This document shows positions 25,939 through 38,000 of a stretch of DNA of 64,000 nt, piece by piece (within the stretch, counting starts at the first letter, position 1; every line of letters begins with the position of its first letter). Source of the DNA: Mytilisepta virgata (taxonomy: Eukaryota; Mollusca; Bivalvia; Mytilida; Mytilidae); the NCBI GenBank assembly GCA_028015205.1, contig CM051517.1, positions 44,093,135 to 44,157,134 on the forward strand, read 5' to 3'. Position numbers and translations under genes: made by a program. Below the pieces are notes generated by a model. That model did no database searches, was not told the origin of the DNA, and saw nothing but the letters and a program-made list of their open reading frames with translations.

Positions 25939-25947
25939 TATATATAG
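25939..25947 (+). promoter_or_regulatory. Candidate TATA box of the aldehyde dehydrogenase gene
   Basis: TATATATAG lies about 89 bp before the ATG at 26028. If used, transcription would start near 25970 and give a 5' UTR of about 60 nt. In such A+T-rich DNA a chance match is quite possible. Confidence 0.35.
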
Positions 25948-26027
25948 TATAGTATCATAGCAATTCTATCCATTTAAATATTTGCAGACCGACAGTGTGC
26001 TACAGTCCTTTAAACTAATCCAACATA

Positions 26028-29000
26028 ATGGGACTACCAAAACCACAACTAAAACCTGAAATAAAGTGTACTAAGGTAAGCTTCTTACTATAACACCATT
26101 GAAGGTAAGAACACGGATATAAAATGCATAATACAACACTATATTAGGTAAGAACAATAAAATCGGCTGCATAATACAGGACGATCTATGGTAGGAACAA
26201 TAATATCAGCTGCATAATACCAGACCGCCTGAGGTAAGAACAATAATATCAGCTGCATAATACCAGACCGCATAAGGTAAGAAAAATAATATCAGCTGCA
26301 TAATATAGGACTATCTAAGGTAAAAACAATAATATCGGTTGCGTTATACAAGATTTTCAGCTGGAATTTGTAAAAATAGCACATGTTAAGTTGAAAAATA
26401 TCTAGCGAGAGCCATGTTTTGACCATCAAACGTCAGTCAATTGTTTGGAAACAATTTTAGACAAGTTCAGAGTAAATATCAGCGAAAAACAGAAACGTAC
26501 AGCTAACCTTTTTGAAATGCATTTCTTATTAGAATATTTGTCAAGTTTTAATTTAATAGATTTACATCGTTTCAGCTTGCACCATTTGATGAATTGGGAA
26601 AAAATACCACAAAGCAACTGTAACGGTTCGTCTGTCACGAACTGAATGACTTGCGGTTTTATTACGTTACCTATAAGCACTGTAGTAGGACAATTTTTTT
26701 TAATATAAGTCTAAAACGGAAATTTCCCCCTTTTTAATATAAATTTCCGTTAACGTAATGTATTCAATATAAAAATGTTATATTCGTTGTCTTTGAGTAA
26801 AAATGCACCAAATATGTGTAATTATCTCTTTACGAAACCAATTGTCGCGAAGTCAAATATATGAAATAGTTCGACAAAATATAGATTAAATACACCTTTG
26901 TGTCGTTTGATATATTGTCGATATCAAGCCTATCTGTTACAAGACCGTAGATTCAAGCCCGAAACCGAGGTGTTATTTTAATCCTAACAGGATTATATTG
27001 AAATATCACCTCTATCTAAAGGATGAAATAAAAGTTATACTCGAGAAAAACAGGTATATTGAACAAAATTTCCAGTTATTCCATAGCCCCGAAAACTTTT
27101 GTTTATTTGTTTGTTTAGTTGGGGTTTTACGCCTTTTAGCACATTTGGCTATTTCGCGGCGATCGGTTTTTATTTGTGGAGCAAGCCGGAGTACCCGGAG
27201 AAAACTACCGACCTTCGGTAGGATAATTGGCAATCAACCAAAAAAAATCAGCTGACCAATACAACAAACGGATTAGGATAACATGTGCAATTGCATTTCA
27301 ATAGCAAGTAACAGGGTTCGGAATCACTCGTCTCTGCTATTGTCAAAGTCAAAAAATCAAAAAGTTTTATTCAAAGTCGGTAAAAATACACAATAAGCTC
27401 TGGAGGGCTTATAAAACCGACTAAACATACTTATTAAGACACATATATGATGTACATAAAACACATACAAAACACGATTTTAAGACTTGCCAGTTTCATA
27501 ATCAATTTAAGAGCATGCAGTATGTTAAAAAGTAAACTGCAGTTAAGCAGAGATTAAAAATTGCAGCAGTAGCAACTAAAATTCAAAATCAACTAATTGA
27601 AATAAGAAAACTGGAAAATAAATGGAAATGGTGAGCTGTCAAAAGGGGCATAAAACGACTTAAATGTATAAAATACACAAGTCGAACAAACACAAATATA
27701 AAATCGTGAAAAAACAACAATCAAACTAAAAAAGTTAAAAATACTCAACGTTTCGACCAAATATGGCCTTGGTCACGAGCATGTAAAAAATAAAAATAAA
27801 AATGTGTTGACTCTTTGAAACTCAGAGCAAGACAGAGTCCGTACATAAAATGTAAACAAAAAGAAAATTGAAATAAGCATTATTCACAGTATTATTGTTT
27901 TATGAAAGCTGTAACAAACCTGCCGATAAAATTAGTTAGACCTACAGGCAAAGCAATGACACGAGGTCTCGCAACAAATATATACTTAGTGGATTTTTAG
28001 ATTGATTTAGTGATACTTATTGTCTAAAATCATTTAGGAGCTCGGCCCCATATCTTTGAACCAGCATATTTAAATGATTCCAAGCCTATCTGATTGTTTT
28101 AACATTTGCTTTTGGCAGTTTTTTGATACCACTGTAAAAAGGAGAAAAAAAATAATTGGTGTTTGTGAAATCTTTTAGCTTGGTAAAAGCCTTTTGTTTA
28201 AGTGATATTGCTACCGGTTAAACGACGTTATGGTGTATAATTTGTTGAGTCATATGCTTTTAGAGCCTTTCAAATATTTAAATCAAATTTAAACATAATT
28301 ACTGTTATTTTTTTGTTTCATAATTAAATTTATTTAGCTGTTAATGTCACCTGCAAAGTACATGTAGTAACTGTTATTCACGATTTTTTTCCATTAGGGC
28401 CATCCGGATCGGCTCAAACATTTGAACAACGAAATGATTTAAGCAATTCAAGTTTTGTTTCATGGGAAGTACCTTTATCTCCAGCATTTTACAAATAAAA
28501 CCTTTTCATGAAAAGACAATGGCGAACTGACCAACGCCTTACGTCCCTCAATCAATCGGGGAAGTCCAGTGACTGACAGTTGCTGGTATCAGACCCCCCA
28601 CCCCCAACCCCGTGTTTATGAAATAGTTTGAAATGATGCTCTATTTTTACGTATAAAAGTCAACTACATATTATTAAAATCATAATAAACGCTAGGTATG
28701 GAAAATATATGGATTAATGGAATTAAAATTGGCACTTACTTGGTATTTTATCAATAAAAATGTAAACTTGGGACAAAATTATGAAAATGACAATAATTGA
28801 GCAATTCATCTTTTATTGATAAGGGTAGTTCAGTACAATCCCACTAGTCAAAAAGAAAAAGAAAAACATTTAAAGTCTGACATTGATGTCGCGAGCACCT
28901 ACATTTAAATGGCCACTTGATCCACCCTTTTTAATTCATTCATTATCTGAAATTTAATTAAAAAATATCACACATAGAAATTTATGAAATTGCTTGTTTT

Positions 29001-32000
29001 TTTGTTGAATCATTTTATGTCAAAAATTCATTTCCACAGGCTCCATTAAACAGTGTGGGTCAAACGAAATAGGAGACAAAATAAATACTGTTTAAAAAGA
29101 CCGGTTCTTAAATTAGGTCGAACTTTTCAGAAATCTACTTGAAATTTGCAAATTTAAAACATTTTATATTTCATATTTGAATGAATTGTGTTCTTATTTA
29201 ACAAAATGAAAGCTAAAAAGGTATTCGTTTTAAGAATAAAAGTAAATGACATGACGGACTAAAGACGTTAATGCTACATCCGCCTTTTATGCAACTTCCT
29301 TTGTTATTAGTTTAAATAAACAAATAAATATATAAAAATTGTTTTTTTTTAAAATTTGTATCACACAAGACATCATTATGATTGAAAGGGAATCTTATAA
29401 AACATTAAAATATGCAAGAAGATTTAGGGTGCTAACCCAAAAGACGTAGCCAGGGAATACAAATAACACAAGCAAATCATGACACAAAACATCACGAACG
29501 CCTATAAAAACCAGATGTCACAACCCAGGTCCTCGGAAGGGTAAGCGGTGCTTCCCAACAAAGTCGTAAAACAATTTTTTTTACGGAAAAAAAAACAACA
29601 ACAATCAATTCCCGTCGATATTTGCGATATATGACAATGTGACGGTCAATCAATTCGTGATTAACGAAATGATGATACCAGAACGTGTATTTGATCTAAG
29701 TATGTAATTTTATAGAAGCTTATTGAATGTTTTCTTGTAGATCTTCATCAACAATGAATGGGTTAATTCAGCCAGTGGAAAGACATTTCCGGTTGTAAAC
29801 CCATCTACTGGAGACAAGATTGTAGATGTTCAAGAGGGAGACAAGGTAATTGTATATCTTTTTGACACATACTATTTGTACACAGGTTTTCTTTTATCAT
29901 GAATTTCAAAACTGCCTAACAATACAAGGTAGAACATTCAGCCAATAATAATTATGTATGTCAATTGTTCTTTCCATTTATTTATAAAATTTTAATGTTG
30001 TCTTTAGTTACGAGATAAACTTTCTGGCCATTGCAGGTCGCCAACATCTCTAGAAGTAAGGAACTAACATGAAGCATTTTATTCTTAATATGGTACATAT
30101 ACTTTTATTGTGTGGGAAGAATTAAAACAAATTCGTTTTTACGTAACTCCTCATTATACATTTTGTACGAACATATTCAGTACAATAATATAAGGTTTTT
30201 TATTTGCCTGAAGGCCGACGTAGACAAGGCAGTAAAGGCAGCACAAGCCGCATTCAAACCAGATTCACCATGGCGGACAATGGATGAAAGTACTCGTGGG
30301 GAACTCATCAACAAATTGGCAGATTTAATCGAACGTGATGCCGTTTACATGGCAGTAAGTTAGAATAAATAAAAATTGTTTCAGTATTTATATAAATTTG
30401 CGAAAGTCTTATTGGCTGAATCAGAGACAAATTTGTATTTTGACCCTGTTAGCCAAGTTCTGGGTGTTTTATCTCATAATTGATATTCTTTACCTATGTT
30501 CTATCACCGAAGCAAGTTATGATTGGTTTTGAGGGGTCGTGGTGTGAGAGGTTTACATTGTTTCCCCAAAGCATTTTCGACCTTTTTGATCTTTTTTTCT
30601 TTGAATGGTTAATATCAAATTAACAGAGAAATATTCACTGTTGTACTTATGGAACCTAAAAAAAATCGTTTGCCTACATATGATCACATAAACAACCAAT
30701 TTGTGGCTAATGTACATCATTCAGTACCGGAATATCAAAAACCAAATGGAGTACTTTTTTCGTTGTTCTTCATCTTGTTAGGAGCCCTAAGGTCTACAAC
30801 AATAAGCAAAAGTATGAGACATTTGACAATGTGTATCAAGTAAGCGAGTGGCGTAAACAAGGTAACAAAGAACAGTTTCAAACCTATAAAAAGGGACATT
30901 GTAAGGTCTTTATAAACATGTTAGCATTGTTGCTATATATTTACAGAGTTTGGAAACGCTTGATAACGGAAAGCCTTTTAAAGACTCGTATGGAATTGAC
31001 ATACCATACAGTATCAAATGTTTAAGATACTTTGCTGGATGGTCTGACAAAATACACGGAAAAACTATACCCTTAGGTTAGTATACATAAGCATTGCAAT
31101 CATTGTTCTATATTTTGTTTTTGAAGAGAAGCATTTAAAAAAAGTTGTATGAAGCAAGCATGCATTGATCTTAATAAATGTGTATTTATTACTATTCTAT
31201 GACACCAAATTTAATACATCAATCATGCATTTCCCATCAACGATTCTCGAGTCAATGATAACATAAATTAAATCAGCTACACCAAATGCCTGATGACCCA
31301 ATACTTGTTCCATCTAAATATTTATTTTATAGATGGAAGCTTTTTCTGCTATACGAAACATGAGCCAGTCGGAATTTGTGGACAGATTATTCCGGTAAGC
31401 TATAATTGATAACAATCTAAGGAATACTTTAGAAATGCAAACAGGGTCACGAAACATGATAAAAAATTAAACAAAATTTGTATTTCATAATATCAGTTTT
31501 TATGCATTGGATTTGAACATTTCGACAAATTACACGTGTATTTCATTTGAGCAGAGTCCATGACAGAACATAAGGCTAAAAAATAACCAAAATTGATGTA
31601 CAATATAGAGAAGATTCAGTGCTAAAAATTATATATTTAGTAATGCTTGTTGGAACAAATCAGTAGAATGGTACTTCACAAATCCACACAAGAAGATATG
31701 TTTCCGAACAGCTTTTTAAAGTCTAAATTTCATGTTATAACAATAAAATAATTTAAAAAGTAAACCTATAAATATTTACACTACAACCCCGTCTGATTCA
31801 AGTCTTTTGTGTACAATTATAAAAGTTGGACGATTTAGATACACACTCAAAGTTTTTTTTTCACTTTGATAGTGGAATTTCCCATTGTTGATGATGGCTT
31901 GGAAGATTGGACCAGCTCTTTGTTGTGGCAACGTAGTAGTGCTAAAGCCAGCAGAACAAACCCCTCTTACAGCACTTTACACTGCACAACTGGCTAAAGA

Positions 32001-35000
32001 GGTATTTTTCTTTGATTATTTTCTGAAGAGTCTTTTAGGTTGAACTTGTATATCTCAAATAATGGTTGGTACAATGTATGTACACAGAGATGGATCATTA
32101 TGAGTTTGTATAGAAATACTAAAGGAGCAACCATTTTAGTTTTATGGGGAGGGGCTAGGTTAGATGTTGATCCGGCCTATTTTTTCGTCGAAATTTTGGT
32201 CCTGGATTTTTTTTACTGATATTGCGGCCTACATTTTTATTTTCATTTAAACCTAAAAATTTTAATACAGGTCCTGCATTTTTTTTTCACACCTAAAGTG
32301 ATCCTGTTCTTTTCTTTCAAATTTTATTCTAGTCCCCCCATAAAAATCAAATGGTTGCTACCTTGGGGGCAAAACCAACATATTGTTGATCGGGAGACAG
32401 ATGACAGTATCTACAGGAACACATTAATGGATTGTGTTTTGTAAAGAAAGGGGTTATCAATAAAATGTTATTAATACTGATTATTTCGACTCTATAGTTC
32501 ATGTGATGAAAAATTTAGCTTATTAATGAAAGCTTACAGCTACCTTCAAAATAAAGAATAGAAATACAACGATGATAATTTGTTATGAACATTATTCAAG
32601 GGTGTTTTTTCATTACTATAAATTGACCCAATATCTGGTAATTTAACCACCATCTACGTTTCTAAGGACAATTTTATTATTACATAAAGGCTGGATTTCC
32701 TCCCGGTGTACTTAATGTTGTTCCTGGATATGGGCCAACAGCTGGAGCAGCAATATCGGAACATCCAGATATTGATAAAGTAGCATTTACTGGTTCAACT
32801 GAGGTAAGGGAGAAATCAGTAACTAATTCCTTAACCAGTACAAAATATTAAAAAAAACTCGTTCAACAATTAGACTACTGATGCAATGCAAGTATTACAG
32901 CAAACAGAGTAGCCCTGATCACTTGATGTCGCACCTGGTATTCTTTGAATTTCAGATCAAAAATGAAATAGGTCCAGTCATTCTCTTACCGAGAAGATTA
33001 TTTAAAGGTTCATAGGTAATTTAATGGGGTCTTTTCTCAAGAGATCCTTACAGCTTGAATTATCAGAGTTTATATTAGAGACATGTCTTTCGTCATTTTA
33101 TATTGCACAAGGAAAGTTATTTAATTCAATTTTTATTATATTTTATTTGTCTTCCTGAAATCAGCTATTTTTTCAATGTTGTCCGAGCTTATTTTCAAAA
33201 TATGAAAATAATTGGAAATAAAATAGAAACGAAATGTTAAAACCAAAAATAATATGTAAGAAAAAAATCCTATAAAAAGAGAATAAACCCTGTGATAAAA
33301 CTTGGGAGAAAAGGGAGAGAGCGTAATAATAGATAAACGGGGTTCAGACCAAGTAGCCGTAAGATAGAAAGAGAAATAAAGGGAAAGGAAAACGACTGTC
33401 CAGACTCTTTTAAATACACAGTTGCAAGTTTTATTATTCAATTTTATGTCTGCAAAATACATGTATTTCACAAATATTTTGACTACCCAGGTTGGTCAGA
33501 TAGTGATGCAGGCTGCTGCAAAAACAAACTTGAAACGGGTAACATTAGAACTTGGTGGAAAAAGTCCCAGCGTTGTATTTGCTGATGCTGACTGTAAGTG
33601 GTAATATTAGAGACTGAAGTGTTTAATATAAGAGTCTTTTATAATTTTTTTTCGTTTCTAGACAAAATATGACAAGCAAATGAAATTGTATATGACATAT
33701 GAATGTATTTATATTTTCCTTTCATCTTCTGTTTCTTTCTAAATTTACTTTGTTTTCTTTTGAGAGCTTGTAAAAAATACATGTAAACTGGTGTTATTTG
33801 GGGTTTGGAAGAACTAAATCAAGATTTTGAAGAAAAAAAATCCTTGCTTTAAGTAGGCTAAATTTATTGTATTTTTTATTTTGAAGAATTGGAATGTCCA
33901 ATTTATGGGTCAGTACTGTTTATTTTCTTTTTTCTAGGTTGATTTATGAATGTGGTATCACTCATGGAAATGTCATTTTCGATAATTTATTCATAAGTTT
34001 ATTTTATCTCGATGTTCCCAATTACGTTACACAATACAATAGTACAAAGCCCAGTACAATTTATCATGACTTGTCAAATTTTTTCATGGTTAACTTGTTA
34101 TGTACTACATAGTTCGTACTTTAAAATTCATCTATGATATTTAAAAAGTATATATATTTTAAAAAAATCTTCGTTATTCCTTCCACTTGAATGTTTTATT
34201 AAATTTCTGTAGGCAGAGAAAAATACAAATAAAAAATTGGATAGCTTGCCCAAAATATTTTGGGCAAATAATTATGAATATATTCAATAAAATATCATAA
34301 TGACTATTGTAATTTGAGCTAACTAACTGAATACGCTCTTGAATTTCAAGTAAGGCAATAGGATTCAACCAAAAAAGTAATAACGAATCCAAGCATTTTC
34401 AAGCCCAATAACTGGACTCGTGCAAGGATGAAATTTTTCGACCGTAAACATTAACAGATGTGTTTATGGTTGATTATGTAATACCCATATCTTGTTCGTA
34501 GTTTAGCTCTTAGAGGCTATATTTGAACATTCGGGCAAAAAAGCGAGGTTATGCCCCACCTGTTATAAACAAAACAAAAGCAACCGCTACCTTAAATTAT
34601 TTAAAACACCTACTCTATACAGCAAAATTAGCTGAGGTGTTCATGCCCTTTTCACCTAAATAGATTAGTAAGGAATACCGCCCCGGCCAATGAGATTTAA
34701 TTTTAATACACGTGAGGAAATGGGAGGATGACCTAAAAGTGGACATTGTTAATAAGTATTCTGATTTTCGTGTTCCATAAAATTATGTGCTGATACATTT
34801 TTTTATATTTATTTTGAAATTTTGAATAAAAGATACAAGCATTACCACTTGTCATGCTAGAACTGATTGTTGAACTTATCAATTTTGAAAATAAGTTTGT
34901 AAAATGGAGTTATTTTGATATCCAAAATTTTCTGTGTCCAAATGGAAGTATGCGTCAATTTATACATTTAACTATGAATATTTAACAAAATGTTTTACGT

Positions 35001-38000
35001 GGCCAGCTGATCATAGGAAGTATAGCCTTTAACAATATGCATAATGGTATAGTAATATTGGGCTTAAATATTCTGTGACATGTCAAATAATTTAACCGAG
35101 TAATTTATGAACCTGGTACCAATTTCTCTACTTTATGATTTTTTTGTAGTTTTTGATCAGAATGTTTCTGATTAGATTACCACAAAGAAAGTCAAACACT
35201 AAAGTTGAAATAACATGACAGTTTTCCCATTTAAATCCCCCAACTATCTTGATAAAAATATTGATTTTCCTTTATTTGTTGAAAGGGAGATCATTTAAAA
35301 AAAACAAAATAAAAAAAAAAGATTAAGGAAATTTATTTAAAAAGGTTACTATATCAAATTTTTACACATATTTACGAGAGCAGGAAAATTTAGCAATAAT
35401 TGTAGAAAATTTTAATATTATAACAAATAACATAAGTTAAAAAAAAATAAACATTATATAATAGAGTGAACTTATAGGGAAACATTAAATGTGTAAAAAT
35501 GAGACAAAAATACGGAAAAATAAAATGACTAACTTATGAAATCAATCAATTATTTGCTGAATTTCTAAAAATGAAATGGAAAAAAAAGATGAATAAAAAT
35601 CATCACCGAGCCACTATGCGTATGATATACAAATGCGTACTTTTTTCAGTGGATCTGGCGGTCGAGCAGACCCATTTTGGGCTATTCTTTAATATGGGAC
35701 AATGCTGCTGTGCTGGTTCTAGAACATATGTCCAAGAAGAAATCTATGATGAATTCAAAAAACGATTAGTTGAGAAAGCCAAGAAAAGACCAGTCGGTGA
35801 TCCCTTTGATACAAAGAATGATTCTGGACCACAGGCAATAAACTACATTTTATAGATCTTGTATTTAGTTAGAATAGGTCCACACTAAACCTTATTTTTT
35901 CTTCTAGAAACATTTTGAGTTCGATAAAACTTATTTTTGTCATTTTGTGTTATCTGCATTGCCTATTTCAATAATTGACCGTCTCGTTGGATCTCTCAAT
36001 ATAGTGGAACCACTGTGTTACACAGTACAGGTAAGATGTTCAAGCCATTGTGTATGCGCATATTGTCCAGGAAATTATTTAACACTCCGACACTATGTTG
36101 CAAGGGTTGTCAAAATACGAAAGCACCGGTGTTTCTTGCACGATTATGTCTTATCAATTGCAATTTATTTGTGTTTTTAATGATTTCCAGGACAATTTGC
36201 GCTCGCATAATGGGTTGAAACTCTTCCTGTATAACTACAGTGTTCCGCTACATTATTTGCAAGCAAACACCAACTTACCTCTCTATCGCCGCTTCAAAGC
36301 CCCCACCCGTGGCATTGAACACTGTTCTCTTTTAACATTTTCGCTTCGTTAATCCGTGTAAAATAGGAAAATGTTAATAGGAATATCTCTATTTAGGACA
36401 ATTTATTTTGCAATTTAAAGTTACTATTACAATTTATCAATCGAGTGCTTAATAGATTTATACGACAAAATTGTTAAACCAATATTACGTTATGGCTGTG
36501 AAATCAGGGGATTTGATAACAATTACGATATTGAGAAAGTGCAATTAAAATTGTCGAAATCTAAGCCAACAACATCTCCCACTATTTTTAGGAAATTAAT
36601 TATCACCCTTAAAATATTAAGGCGTTCTTTTGTATATTAGGTTGATAAAGATCAGTTTGACAAGATTTTGAATTTGATTGAAAGTGGTAAAAAAGAAGGG
36701 GCTAAGTTAGAATGTGGTGGAAAGAGGTTAGGTAACAAAGGATTCTTTATTGAACCGACAGTATTCTCTGACGTCAATGAAGACATGCGGATTGGAAAGG
36801 AAGAGGTATATATAAATCTATTTTGATTTAAGATTACATTTTAAGTGTACAGAGGGAATATTCGAAATACACATAAAGAAAATATTTTGAAGGCAAAGTA
36901 TGAAAGGAAGTTTGACAAAGCGATATAAGCAGATAAAAAATGCCTGTCAAAATCCTGTCTAAAAATTTTAAAAAATCTGCGGAAAGATTACAATCATAGG
37001 CAATCCCTCCTTTTTAAGTGAGGATATGGATAATTGTGAATAGAATGAATACTTGCTCGCATCTTCCTCATGCATAGCTCTGTCCTTAGACTGAGTTTGG
37101 TTTTGCCATTTTTGATCATTTTGTTATATGAATCTGCTCTATAACATATTTGATTTATTGTTTCAGATTTACATATTTTATGTATTAAGCCTAACTGATG
37201 AGACATTAATACATTCTATGGTACCACTGATGAAACATTAATACATTCTATGGTACCACTGATGAGACATTAATACATTCTATGGTACCACTGATGAAAC
37301 ATTAATACATTCTATGGTACCACTGATGAAACATTAATACATTCTATGGTACCACTGATGAGACATTAATACATTCTATGGTACCACTGATGAGACATTA
37401 ATACATTCTATGGTACCACTGATGAGACATTAATACATTCTATGGTACCACTGATGAAACATTAATACATTCTATGGTACCACTGATGAGACATTAATAC
37501 ATTCTATGGTACCACTGATGAGACATTAATACATTCTATGGTACCACTGATGAGACATTAATACATTCTATGGTACCACTGATGAGACATTAATACATTC
37601 TATGGTACCACTGATGAGACATTAATACATTCTATGGTACCACTGATGAAACATTAATACATTCTATGGTACCACTGATGAAACATTAATACATTCTATG
37701 GTACCACTGATGAGACATTAATACATTCTATGGTACCACTGATGAGACATTAATACATTCTATGGTACCAGTTTTGATGCGCAAGATTTGCATGTTTTGT
37801 CGATTTATGACTCATCAGTTATGCTCAAAATATTTAAAACCATAACAATAGTCTAAAATTTTGAAGAGCAAATTCATAAATTCAAAAAGGGCTAAACCAA
37901 ATTATCCAAGGACAGGGCTCAGCATGCGGGAGATACTCCTTAGTTGTCAATTTTTATAACAGTAAAGTATCATTTTTTGTAACAGTAAAATATCATTTTC

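Noticed and set aside
35571..35649. Extension of aldehyde dehydrogenase exon 9 upstream to an ATG
   Set aside because: A TTTTTTCAG acceptor at 35641-35649 and family alignment place the exon start at 35650; the upstream residues are intron read-through.
36031..36040. Good-looking donor (CAGGTAAGATG) inside intron 9
   Set aside because: Using it would require 200 extra bases containing a stop right after GPQ; the family alignment supports the GC donor instead.
37195..37770. Possible CRISPR-like array
   Set aside because: The 32-bp units are contiguous with no spacers, in a eukaryotic intron; it is a minisatellite.
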